Of a DNA stretch of 64,000 nt, positions 38,501 to 51,200 are shown piece by piece. Made by a program: the position numbers and the translations under genes. Origin of the DNA: Dipetalonema caudispina (lineage: Eukaryota; Nematoda; Chromadorea; Rhabditida; Onchocercidae); NCBI GenBank assembly GCA_013365325.1, contig JABVXV010000228.1:41588-105587 (forward strand), in the 5' to 3' direction. The first letter of the stretch is position 1; every line of letters starts with the position of its first letter. Under the pieces are notes generated by a model that saw nothing but the letters and a program-made list of their open reading frames with translations, was not told the DNA's origin and did not search any database.

Positions 38501-38819
38501 ATAATGAAAGTATATATAACTTTCGCTATTATTTTATTTGAGCTGTTTGTTCTGCTTAACACTATCAGCGTTTCGGAGGAATCGTTTTAGAGATCTGTTT
38601 GTGAGTGTGTGTATGTGTAGGTAAGCGTGTATTTTTTTTTTGTTGGGACATCGATTAAATGAGCGTTTGCAGGATGCGATGATGTTTTGCGATCGTTGTG
38701 ACCGCGGTTATCATACATTTTGTGTTGGTTTGTCGTCTCCACCAAACGGTAACTGGATTTGTTCCAGTTTCTGTGCTGACTACAGTGTAACAGCGATGGA
38801 TAGCACATGTAGTGCATGA
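32564..38819 (+). CDS. phf-10: PHF10/SAYP (BAF45a), PBAF chromatin-remodelling subunit
   Basis: Subunit of the PBAF-type SWI/SNF complex in the nucleus. Exons include 32564-32735, 33034-33170, 33885-34020, 34292-34369, 34478-34546, 34628-34756, 34848-34959, about 35086-35335, 37863-38066 and about 38674-38819, about 465 residues. The N-terminus (1-60) is Ser/Thr/Glu-rich. The SAY domain follows ([20 protein letters not shown], then [20 protein letters not shown]). A helical region contains ERRYFWDLQ and [17 protein letters not shown]. The end is a tandem PHD finger ([43 protein letters not shown]-x5-WICSSFC), the module of PHF10/DPF proteins that reads histone H3. The PHD exons are separated from the rest by a 2.5-kb intron. 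The ATG at 32564 follows an acceptor-like TTTTAG. Confidence 0.93.
35336..37862 (+). other. 2.5-kb PHF10 intron before the PHD-finger exons
   Basis: This is the largest intron of the gene; the others are mostly under 700 bases. Reading through the donor at 35336 adds 23 codons and ends at a stop at 35402-35404. No nested gene is supported on either strand. Confidence 0.5.
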
Positions 38820-40963
38820 TGGATGATGATGTTACTTTATCACAATACAGTATCCCTTAAGCAACTTCGAAATATAATTTCCCCCATTCAACTCAGAAAT
38901 TTATTTTTTCCGAAAACATTTATTCATCTCAGTGATTTAATACATATCTATTATTTTCGTTTAAACCCATATATTTCATGGATCAGTCGTATTTCATCAA
39001 TTTTTTTGCGTCTCCAATAAGATCATTTTTAGTTGCTGAGATAGTCGTTGACAGCGTATCCGAGGCAGATATGTTTGGTCTGAAAGTATACAGCTGGGAG
39101 TTGCCTGTAATGAATAACCAAAAAGTATTTTGATAAATTAAAGAGGACTTGTTAATGCGAGGATTCTCGGAAGTAGCAGATAACATACAAGTATTACTGA
39201 TGCAGTTATGTCACACATCTCCTGAAGAATATCCGTTTCGCACTTTTGTTGTTAAATCCTTTTATATCCGATTTGGCCAATAAATTAGTTGAAAATTTGT
39301 TGATTAGCATTCATTATTTGTTGACATTCCATGTCTAAACGGTACTAATCGTCTGTTGTATATTTCTTGTTGTTATTATGAATTTTTGCTCTCCTTATCT
39401 GTTCCATAATTGCATCATTTTTCTGTAATTTCTTTGGATTAAATTTTGTAACACTAGTAAGCGGGCTATCTTACGCATCTTCATCTTGCACCTACAATAC
39501 CTATTTGAACTATTAATTTGGGAGGTAAAATTATTGCTTGCAGAAGATTTCATTATTAATTATTAAAAAATTGCTACACCACTCGAAGACATTCTATTCC
39601 TTTTATCTGTGACATGATAGAGTGAGATTTTTCTTCCAATTTCTCAAATTTATTTAATGATGCTTTTATTGGTTTATTTTTATTGGTGTCAATTTTTGAG
39701 GCTATAAAGCACAAATTCGGTATTATGAGTTTTCGACAGCATTTTATAGCTTTCTTCTTCAGCTATAGTTACAATGTATCACTTTTAATGAGCACAATTT
39801 GCGGCTTTATGGTTTCTCATTGAATCATTTGACATTCATTGGTTTCATTTTTTTTTATTTATTTGTTTTTTGAACTCTCTCTTTTTTTGCCTTTCTATAT
39901 TTATACGTTTTTTCTTTTTTTTTCGTCCGGTAATTTAAGAACGGTTGATGAGTTTGTGATTGTTGTGCTTCATGGGGCACACGCGGAACCTTTCATCGCT
40001 ATCAACAACCGGAAATTTTGGTTTTGAATCTTGAAGTTTCATGCTACTGAAATCAACTGGTTGAACTTGTTGCTGTGAAAAAATCCTGGTCTAGGCGGAT
40101 ATACTACTGCCGGGAATAGTTCCTGTTAAATTATAAGTATGATAGATAAGAAATATCGAAGATTTGGAACGTTCATGGCAAAAGGTTACTAAATTTGAAT
40201 AAGATGTTATATATGCCGGTTTTAACAGCTATCTTCTTATATCACTTTAATCTACATTTTATGCTTTTTTTTCATTTTTATTTGAATTTGCAGTTGCGAT
40301 AACCATTACTATTCATTTTGTTTATAGTTCCTGTGAAGGAAAATAAACTTCGTTTTCTCTTTGTTTAAATATTTGATTCATGTAACTTTCATAGACCTAT
40401 TCATAACGTTTATAGGTGTATTGATATTTCAACAAGTTCCATTTTGTTTTTCCTTTTGCATATTTCAGATAACTTATGCGGTTATAGTTCCCACTTGATC
40501 CGGATGTAAGATAGTCGGGGAAAATTGAGGCTTCAAGTGAATGGGGAACTCATTAATCGTTCTAGATGAGTCATTTAATTTCTAGTAGATTTCCAGAGAG
40601 AAATATCGTTGAAAAACAATTTCCCACAGTAACAAAAAATTCTTGATGGTTGAATTCGAAGGAGGTTTAACTAGTGCTAAAATATTTTCTGGATAAGGTA
40701 GTATATAGTGTTGTAGTGTTTTATTTGTTACTGTTATATCAGTCATTTTCAAGATAAATTTTTTTATAAATGACTGGTAGTCTAGTGATGGAAGCTAAAG
40801 AAGGGGGATTGTTTGATATTATAGTTGAAGTTTCAGTTTTTATTCAAAGTACTGATGTTATAATACGTTATTCTACGTATCCATTATGTGCGTTTGTGCT
40901 TGAATTTTCCGGATAGCTGGTTCGAAATTAATTGCGGTGAGAAGAGTTGATGTGGGGGTGTAG
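38820..40963. other. Intergenic, PHF10 to PPP1R21
   Basis: This 2.1-kb stretch is AT-rich without supported exons. It should contain the PHF10 3' UTR and PPP1R21 promoter. Open frames here are low-complexity and lack splice context. Confidence 0.45.
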
Positions 40964-43900
40964 ATGTCAACAATCTCTTCGAATGCAGATATCAATACCA
41001 AATATCAACGGGTTGCTGCTGAATATGCCAAGGTTTTGTTAATTGTTTTTTATTGTAAAATGATGTAGAAGTTCCAGAAAGAATGTTCTTGGAGAACTCT
41101 TCGTTTTTTTTGCTATCATTAGATGCGCTCTATCAGATAGTTATGGTAAAAAAGTGGATTTTCATACTTTTTAATGCATGTTTGATGCAGAATTGAAGAT
41201 TTTAAGTTCTTAAAAGAAATCATTGACAAATGAAGTTGTAGGCAATTATGCTATCTTCAAAATAGTACAAATGAAATTTGTTAGGATTTTACCTTTCTTA
41301 TTGTAGTTGTAAGCTTGTAAACTTCTGGCTAGATTTAATACGTTTTAAAGTAGTATAAAGGATATAACTATATAATTGTTTGGTATTAAATCAAGTGTGC
41401 AACATTATTTGCATTGTTAAATTCTTTTTTTAAATTACAAAATCAGAAATCACTTCCATGGCTAATTACTAACCAGCAGTGAATTTTTGTAAAATCATAG
41501 GTTTTGACTTAGTTATTTTTGCAGTTGAAAGTTCAAATATCGACGTTGAAAAATGCGATTATTGCAGAACAAGCAAAAAATGAAAAATTATCGGTCAGTC
41601 ATTTGCGAACAGTGAATTGTTCATTTTACTCAAATGTTTGATTCGAATTGCTTCGTTATTTTCCACAATTCTTCACTATATCTTTTTTTCTCTCTTCTGT
41701 GTGCATTTATCATTCTTACACTGGAGATGTTTTCCCAGTTGTTTTCTCCAAGGAAGACTTAATTCCAGTCGGAAACAGTTCTTGCAATATGGATTTTCTC
41801 ACAGAAAGAAAATTGAAAGAGCAGTAACCTTGAGTTCGGTTCCTGCGAGAATAAAGAATTATGTGTGTTTGTTGTGTAAGCAGATCATATAATGATGAGA
41901 ATAAATTGTCTCCAACTATGCATCTTTTGCATTTTTTGGGATGTTCATTTTATGCTTGCCTCTTTTCGATGTGTATTTACATGATTATTCAATTTTGTTT
42001 CTAGATTTCTTACGGAATTTTCAGATTGAATTGCACAATAGTGAATCGGCATTGCGGAAACTCGAAAATGAAAAGGAAGGATTTGAATTTCGAAATAGCC
42101 AGCTGGTGAAGCGGGTCGAATCGTTGCAAAATGAAATCGACAATGTTAAGCAATCATCCGTTAAAGTTATTATTTTTGGTCTAAATTTTTCTTTAAAATT
42201 GTTATGTAGGATTTTTCGTTCAATTTCTGAATTCCTTCCTTCAGAAACGAGGATTATTGTTTCAAAAGAATGCGCGTGCAGAACGTTCGATTGAATTCGA
42301 TAATGGAGTTCTGCAAATGGAATTGCAGAAGAAAGTAACAGAAAACGAAACATTACACAAGAAGGTATTGCTTTCGATGGAGCTAGGAAATTTGTAAAAA
42401 ATGTTAATGCTAGTTGTCGTTGTTCAAATTAAATAGCTTGTTAAGAATGATATTTTCAACCAAGCTTTAGGGAAATACTTTTTTCATTTCAAATACACAG
42501 AAATCCTTCTTTTGAGTAATGATCAAACAGTATAATGACCGAAGAATTTTACGTATTCCTTTTCCTATTCGTGTAATCTAAAATTGCTATGTTCTAGATT
42601 TCTGAACTGGAAAACGAATATACGGAAACAACGTCGGCTCTTAATGAACAATATAGGACTCTTGAAATCGAAAATGGAAAGCTCAAAGAAGAGCTTAAAA
42701 GGATAAGGACGAATGTAGCAACTGATCAGACACTGTTAGTATAGCTTAATCTTCTTTCAGATTTATTTTCAATTTAATTTAATATTTTCTAAAAAGTCCA
42801 TGCTAGTGTGCTATTCTTGAACCAATTGTCTGGAAGAATAGAATCGGTTGATAAAAACAATCTTACATCTATCTATGAATTATTTTGGAAATGTCATCTG
42901 ACTATTTTTAGAGAATTGTTCATCTTCTTAATTCATTTTTCGTGTCGTATATCGTTAATTATGAATGACATAAAATTTTACTCACGATATTCTTTGGTTT
43001 TTTATTCAGGAACTGTAATATGGAAAAGCAGTCTAAAATCCAGTTAGCTCCTGAGAACATACCAATGGTGGAAGTAGGAGCTGCAAAAAGTCAAAATTTG
43101 GTATTTTGTATTCTATTTCGTTCGAAAAATCTATTCCTCAGAACAAATTATATCTAAACTTGTTATAAATTTTGTAATAAAGTAGTGTCATTTTTGGGAA
43201 TAATAAATTTTGAACTGAATAAAGTGTTTACTCTCCTGAAATATGAGTCAGAGATTAGTTGAAGAAATAGACGAACATTTTGTTGGAAATTCAGCTACTG
43301 CTGATTAAAAATGGTTCACTTACTTCTCAAAGTATTTGGTGTAGACTAGTTTTGGTCTTGCCAAGTTTTTAGTTTTTATCTCCTCAAGATTATCTGTTTA
43401 ATTAGTTTTTAAGGTGTTGCATTCTGAAGGATCTGCCGCTGTGAAGGAGACGCTGCAGGTTCTGTGGCTAGATGCGTTACGTATGGCAAGAATGCTAGCA
43501 GCTGGATTTGCAAATTTATTGCAGTTGTTTGAGCAACGCTCCACAATCTATCCAAATGATAGTAACATGGAAAGATTACCGGAGAGGACACTTCTGGTGG
43601 GAAAATAGAGGTCACTTGTAGTAGTTGCAATGGAACAGTTTTTTTCTTGACGGCTTTCGCTTATTCATTGAATTCAAGTTAATAACGATGTACTTTTGAA
43701 GTTTCAGGGCCATTGTTAATACTTGTATTAGGATACTTTCGTGATTCATTTATATGGGTCATACGGTGGATGATATTTCAAGGGGACTTGAAAAGGAGTA
43801 CATAATAGAGGCAATTTAAAGCAGTTTATACCCATAAGACTATAGGTCATTCTGTTATGAATCTGGTAGCAAATTTATTAGATTAAGGGAAAATTTTATT

Positions 43901-46654
43901 CTTATAGTACTTATAGGAAAATTTTATTCTTATACTTCCTATAGCATTCCTCCTTTTTTGTAGTATGGACGCCGACTGTTATCAAGTTGTGACATGTTTA
44001 AAGCTTGTTCAAGCAGTATTGAAAATATTCTGGTGAAAAGCGCTGATGATGCCTGCTGTAACTTAGTTGCTGAATGCTCGGAAATTACTTCAGTTATCAC
44101 TAGCGCATTGTTTTCTTGTCAGGTAAGCTTATTAATTATCAGTCACTGTTTTTATAATTGACATTCTTCGTGATACGGGTTGTAAAGCTGATTTATCCCT
44201 GTAATATAACGCTTGTCATGTAACATTAGTGATTTTCTTCCCATCGAAATATCGAAACAAAATTTATCTTAAAATTAAACATGTGATAACGAAGCGGATA
44301 GTTTAGTTGTACAAATCGAAAGAGTAATTTTGGAGTTCGTTTCGAGAAGCCTTAAATGGATGTGTCTGATATGTTACTACTCTAAACCAAGTAAGGTGTA
44401 TCACTGAAAAATCTAGTGATATAAAAGGATAGTGCTTCTATCAGTATTTGATTTTGATTGCAGGAATGGCAAGACTTATTCTGTGAAAACAGTGTGGATG
44501 AAAATCGGGTATCGTGGTGTGGAACGAATCTAAGCAAATGTAACGAAGATTGGACTACTTCATTTCTTACTCTCCTTCGATTTCTCACTGCACTTTCTCG
44601 GCAAATTGAATGCAGGGATAACCAGTCTGCATTGTTTGCACTGATTGAAAAATTGAGAGCATCAGTAGCAGGTATAATTTGGACATTTTGTTGCATAACA
44701 GATGTTGTGGAAATACAATAGATTGTATGAAGAAATATAAGAGAATTCCTGATAATGTCTTTTTTTCTTTTTTACAGATTGTAGTCGTGCTTATACGGCA
44801 AAAATTTTTAACGAAAATCGCATCCCCACAGCTACGAAACGGTTGCGCTGTGTCAATGAATGTATAAACAATTGTTTGACTTCGTTGCATCGCAATTTGA
44901 ATAGCTTTGTTGGATTTGTACAGCTGATCATGAATTCTAGTCAACTAAAAGAGTATGTTGTAATAATGGTTGTTTGAGCATGAACACGTGTAGCTTGAAT
45001 TTATAAGCTCAAAGTTTAATTTCCAGGGAAGACGTTGTTTCCGAGAATATAGGTGTTGTACACCCTTCAGTAAATTCTGCACTGCCAAATAGTGGTGTGA
45101 ATGTGATAGCTAACAAAAACGTTGATGAAGCCGAACATGTGGAGGTATATTTTTTGGTATTTTGATGTTACAAATATATCTGTTTATGTAGAGATCGTGG
45201 GCATTATTTGTCTAAATGCTAAAAATATAGTTAGAGATGTTCTATTACAGGAACAGATTTCAAAAAGCAAATGTACGCGATCAGCTACCGATTTTTGGAA
45301 AGCCGAAGTATATTTCTTATCTTGTAATGTAATCTTATATATAATCATATGTGATCCTAATTTATAGTCGGTTGTGATAGTTCGATAGAAGTTTCACTCA
45401 TCATGATAAATTGCTGTTGACATAGAATTTTGGAACTTTTGAAATTCGTGGCTGCTTATTTCTTCTACAATATGCATCTGGTCTTTTTTGCAGATAGAAT
45501 TAGCAACGAAAAGAATTGTTGAGCTAGAGAAGGGGAAAGAGCGAATCACTTTGGATTATGAACTTCTCAAAACGAAATTAGAGTCAATGAAGTAGGGGTT
45601 TTTAATCCTGTGTATTATAGTGCTTTTCCAACTTTTTGTGCGAGCATTTTGCAACTTTTTTCGGGTATACTGTAAATAGTTCTTTATCTATCTTCCTCTT
45701 TCCAGATTAGAATGACATGATAGAAAACTGCTTAAAATCAGTATAATGGGGCGATACCTTTTGCTTCATAAGTATTCTGAGATAAATAATAGAAATCGAT
45801 TAAATGATGTTGCTTCTGTTTCAAGCACCTAATTATTTAGATCTTCGGAATCTGGAACTGCTACGTCAGAACTTCCTTGCAACGATGTAAATGTGATTTG
45901 TTCATATTTCGAAGAACGGATTGGTGATTTACATGCTGATATCGAGCATATTCGTAGTCGAGCTTTCTATTATAAACATGAAGTTTGTTATATCTACTTC
46001 AAATGTTTGTTATTTTGTTCTCTTCTGCATATTCATGCTATAGTTTGTAGCCGTCGACAATTTTAGGTTTTTCTATCAATATATCTGTCTTTCTAAAAAT
46101 AATAAGCTACGAAAAACGCAGATATCTATTTCAGTGCAAAGATCTGCTCAAATTAGCCAAACTATCCAAACAAGAGAATAAAACGCTACGAGAAGAACTA
46201 AGCGTTGTAACTGCCAGGGAATCAGCATTGAAGGTTGGTTTAACTGGTGGAATAGTATTGCGAATCTTCCATTGAACCGGAAATATTTTTTTTCCCAAGA
46301 CAAGTTTGAAATTCGGGTAAAAACTGAATGCTTCAGGAAGAGCTGGAAATGACACGGAAAAGCTATGAGGTGCAACTACAAAATTTGCATGAACATATTG
46401 CTAATTTGAATATACAGTTAGACGAGCAATCAAAAGCAATGAATTCATTCAAAGATGTATTGAATGGAGTAACTTCGCCTAAACAGGTGTGTTCCAGAGT
46501 AGTTTCTATTTAATGCTCTCGGTCACGGAGGACTAATCCGTTGTTCTTTTATTTGCAGTTTGATTGTACGGGGAAACACGTTACTTTTAGTAATCCTACA
46601 TTAATATCATATCTGGAAGTTATGAGAAAAAAAAAAACTAGAATCTGTCGTTAG
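40964..46654 (+). CDS. PPP1R21: PPP1R21 orthologue (coiled-coil endosomal FERRY-complex subunit)
   Basis: In mammals PPP1R21 (Fy-2) is part of the Rab5-binding FERRY complex on early endosomes and is linked to mRNA transport and protein phosphatase 1. The N-terminal exons 40964-41032 and 41524-41592 give the KLRAQ-type motif (TKYQRVAAEYAKLKVQISTL). Coiled coil follows (about 42027-42730; FEFRNSQLVKRVESLQNEID, LEIENGKLKEELKRI). The central helical part (about 43414-44955) has LWLDALRMARMLAAGF and an EDWTTSFLTLLRFLTALSRQ stretch. The C-terminal coiled coil (45895-46484) contains IGDLHADIEHIRSRAFYYK and the family signature EMTRKSYEVQLQNLHEHIAN. The last exon (46560-46654) ends in a basic tail after an 11-A run. 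The estimate is 520-580 residues against about 780 in human. ATG 40964 directly precedes the conserved motif. Confidence 0.88.
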
Positions 46655-48218
46655 CGTGTTGCGGCGATCAGCACAGACGTGACAATGCATCAAAAATCGT
46701 TTTTTTGATTTGCATTACTGCTATACAAACTTCTCTCTTGGGATATCTATTTCATACATTATATAGCTTAAATCTTATGTCCAAAAGAAAAAGTTCTTGA
46801 GACAAATATTTTTGAACTTTTCTTTTCCAGAATTCTCGAAAACCGCTCCTCAAATGAAGAATAATATCGCGTGAAGGAAATTGGTAATTAGTGCCTGCAT
46901 AATGTATACATTTAGAAGAGATTTGATCTGGGAACTTTATCTGATATTGAATCTAATATGTGATATGTAAGTATCGTTTCCTCTTTTCCCCCTTTTTTGA
47001 AGGAATTATATAAAATTTTCAATGGAATTTAACTTAATTCAGGAGAACAGAAGTGGGAGAGCATTTGGATATTGCTACTGAAGGGAAGAAAATATTGGGG
47101 ATGATAGTGGTCCTTTTCTGTTCAAACCAATCTCATTCAGTTAGTACCATCTCCGAAAACAGAAGGATAATGGGAGTGAAAGGAAAAGGACAAGCGAGAC
47201 AAAGATACTACAATAAATTGTTGGGTTCTCAGTCGGGTCTTTGTCGGTGTATTCTCTAAAAGTTCTCTACTATGAAACACTGTTTCTTTAAGTGCTTTGA
47301 TTTTCCTCACCTACCATGGTAATGTCTTTTTCACTTTTAGTTTACCTCCCTTTTTCCGTATGTTTTTGTGAAGATTGTGAATTACCCCATGATGTTTCCT
47401 TATTTCGTTAGTGTACTTTTTCTTTCGAACTAAAAATTTGATCACTTTTTTCGGGTAAGCTTTCATCATATATTTGTTCATCTTTTTTGAATTCTCCAAA
47501 GTGTCATTTACCATTTTGCGATAAAAATTTAAAATTTTCTTTCGCAGGAACTGAATTGTTCATGTCATGCATACACGGAGAAACTATTGATCGAAATATT
47601 TTAAGTTGTAATTCATTTAGTTTTTTTTCTTTTTCTTTTTTTTTTTGGAAAAAGAGCATTCTATGCTTCAAAATGTTTGAGTACTGTAATAAAAACGGTC
47701 ATGAACGTATGCGAAGGTGCCTCATTAACCCACTTGATGAATATTAGTTTGCAACATAAAGATTCGTAAATTTTTATCTCTGATTTTCTATAAAAAGCAA
47801 CTGGGATTATGAATTCTGTGTACTTTCTAGCATTTTTTTTTTTTCTCAAAGAATCCCTCATGTTTTACTACTCGTTACTTTTCCTTATCGGTCTCATGCA
47901 ACATATTTCTGTTAGTTGATTACGTAACTTCTCATTAGTTTAGTAGAAGTTTTACGTATAGCCTAATTAGTGAATGATGGAAATAAATGATTAGACGCTG
48001 TCATCGCGATCCTTTTCTCGGAAGCTGATGTTTGGCTTGTTATTCATGCGGTTGCACTACCGGTTTTCGATGATTCGCTAAATTTCCGGTTGTTTTGTGT
48101 TTTCTTTGTAAACTGGGCATTCATTTCTTGATGGGGAGCGTTAATTGTCGATTATAACGTTAATTTTAGTATTTTAATTTAAGATTTTTTTTCTATGATA
48201 TTCCATAGTATTTTAGAC
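46655..48218. other. Intergenic, PPP1R21 to SNAPC4
   Basis: No supported exon. A short basic open frame at 47053-47259 has no splice context or recognised motif. The region should hold the SNAPC4 promoter. Confidence 0.45.
48211..48216 (+). promoter_or_regulatory. Likely trans-splice acceptor of SNAPC4
   Basis: TTTTAG ends two bases before the chosen ATG (48219). No coding exon upstream could be spliced to it, so a spliced-leader acceptor is the simplest reading and supports this start. Confidence 0.5.
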
Positions 48219-51200
48219 ATGGATGAGCTGACGGACGAAACAGTCATGCCGAATTTGGCATTAAATATTGAAGATGATAAAAGAATGTGTGCAATTATTG
48301 CTAATGAAGATATAAATGTAAACGATAGTCAACCTGGTCCTAGTCGACGGCAGCAAACAAGCAAGTTATCAAAGATTGACGAGTAGTACTAATTCTAATT
48401 TTTCTTTATTAAAATCTACTTAATTCATTTCGAAATGTTTTGAGGAGATGACGAAAAGCGTTGAATCTGACATCCTCAAGAGCTGAAGTTTTTTGGCAAT
48501 TTTCAGATGAACAGATTTTGTTTGTGGAAAGTTATGTAACATTGTAAGTAATACATAGACGTAATGTTCGAAATTATATTTTTATTGAAGAAAATAAACA
48601 AGGTTAATTATTCATATTGATTAATGATAAGTTGAGAGATTCATTTTTCAGTGGATGACGATTTGGAATTGGTACTTGCAGGAATGGATGAAAGTAATAC
48701 ATTACAATTGAGCAATGCGGTAGGTTATTTTGAATGAGTAGTTAGTTGGACCTTTTGATTCAAACTACCTGTATAAGGACTTTTGCTATCGCAATGTTCT
48801 TTTGATAGTAATATAGATTCATTTTTTAGATTTTATTGAGAATTCGAATAACATGTCCAAATAACAATTTATTTATTATGCAGCAGGAGTTTTTGCTTAG
48901 GGATTGGCCATAATAAAATGAAACTTGAAATCTATTTTGAATTTTCAATAATATTCGAATCTTATGAGTAAGTAATTACATCGGCATGGAAAATACAATA
49001 AAGTTTTTAGTTTGCTAACGCTGGAAATGATCTGCCTATCACTGTGGATGAGCTTAATACTCTGCTGGCAATCAACGAAGCATTTAATGAAACGTTAGAG
49101 AATTTGATCCGACGTGTTACATTAGCAATATCTAAGAATCGCGAGGCGCAAGTAAATTTTTTTGGATCTTTTAAAAAATTTGACTTTATGAGTTCATTTC
49201 ATACCTTTGGAAATTCTTTTGCAGAAATTGTTGAAAGCTAAATTACGACAGACGGCAGAGCGGGGAATACGAATTAATATTAAGAAAGTGCCAGTATCAC
49301 GATTTTTGTTTCCATATTTTCGCGATTCTCATGAAATGGTAAACAAATAACAAAGCTTTATTCTGTATTGTCCTGAAATATGTAGACTATTGCAGGAACG
49401 TTTAGCAGTTAATAAATGAATTATTTTATCTTATTATTTATCTTCCATTAGGATAAAACGGATTTACGACGTATGTTTTTGCTGTGCTTTATGGCAGAAA
49501 AAATATTGACTTATATTCTTATTAATAAATGTTCAGTCTAGTTAATTTGCAACAAACAAACTATTTTCATCCACTAAAAATTGGCAATTATTATTTGAGA
49601 GATTCTTAATCTCTAACTAAGATTTGAAATGTCCAAATTTGAAGGAACCACCGAAGAATGAAGAATATGAGCTGAAGGTCTTTCGTCGAGAATATGACCC
49701 TTTGGTAAAGGAAGAAAAGAAATGTATGGATTTGATTCAGTTATCGGAAGACTTCATTTCATTGCTAATTTTATTTATCAGACAAGAAAGGTTTGAGAAA
49801 TGTTAAACAGTGCAAGATCTCCATGCAGTTCATTGTCCTTAATTACAGGGTCAGCAAAGGAATGTCAACTATTGGCAAATGCAGTGTGGAAATCTTTAAT
49901 CGAAATTCGTATTCAACCATTTATTCAAAGGTCATTTTATATGAGTATTCCTTAAAATGATCACTCACTTTTTATGAATGCCCATAAACAAAATTAAGAT
50001 TACTTCTTCACTCATTCACCAATTTATTAATTCAGAAACATCCTCATCAAGATAACAGTCAAAATAAGAGATATATTGAATAGACATTTTCGATGCCTTG
50101 ATAGTACAAATGTTAATTATGACAATCCTTGTAATGTTTTCTGTTGAAGAAAAGAAATGTTCACGGAGAAAATTCGCTTCGCTGGACAGGAGACATCGGA
50201 GGAACAAATAGCTGAATGGAATAGTACTATCAATGAGCTGGAACGTTTGATTGCATACCACAAGTAAACTTTATGCGAGTTGATAAATTTTAAATGGTTT
50301 TGAAATAACTTTATGTTACTGAAATTAAATAGTGATTGGTGGAGAGTGTGTAATTTGGTTTTTCAGTGAAAATTAAATTGGATTCTTGTTGTTTGCAGAA
50401 ATCTGCCAGAAAACGAGGTATTAATAAGTGATTATTCTGAAGTGGATTGGGCGAAGATTGCGAAAGTTGATGTAAGATATTTAATTTATTGCAGTTCGGT
50501 TATAAGAAGAAAAGTACAAGATGTTTATTCATTTAGTACAGTGCATTTTTTAGTGATGGAATAATTGCACATAGAAAATGGATGAAGTAAAATCGTGGTA
50601 TCGGTCGTGTAATTATTTGTTTAACTTACCTACTAGTTGAATTCTCACATGTTTAATCTGTAAATTCTTTATGTGTGGATTTAAAACAAGTTCTGGTATC
50701 GATTATTTATTGCAGTTTCTCGGAAATCGAACGCCAAAACAGCTACGATTGAAATGGATCAATGAGCAATGTCCACGATGGTCGAAGGAGCCCTGGTCTT
50801 CTCATGAAATACAACGTTTAAAGGAATGTGCAGGGCGGTGGAATAATTGGAATGTAATTGCGGAACGATTAGGAACGAATCGTACAGCTTTTCAGTGTTT
50901 CGTAAAATTCAGAAGTGAATTGGATATTGACAATGTTGGACGGTTCGTTTCATGTTATTAAATGAAACATTTTAACGGTTGCGAAGTGAAACATCTTTAG
51001 GATGTCTGTGCATAGCTGTTTGGACCTCTCAGATAAATTGCGAAACACCAATCGAATTATTCAAGGTTTTGTTTAGCCTGGATCACTTTCTCTTTTTATT
51101 TGATCAATTACTCCAGATCATGGACGAAGGAAGAGGATGCCCAATTGATGACTTTGGCACATTGCATGCAGGTGAATGGAAAAATGAATTGGGAGAAAAG

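Noticed and set aside
38983..39186. Minus-strand 67-codon frame downstream of PHF10
   Set aside because: It has no partner exons or conserved motif and probably lies in the PHF10 3' UTR on the opposite strand.
47053..47259. 68-codon basic open frame between PPP1R21 and SNAPC4 as a gene
   Set aside because: No splice or start context, no family resemblance, and a length expected by chance in a 1.5-kb spacer.
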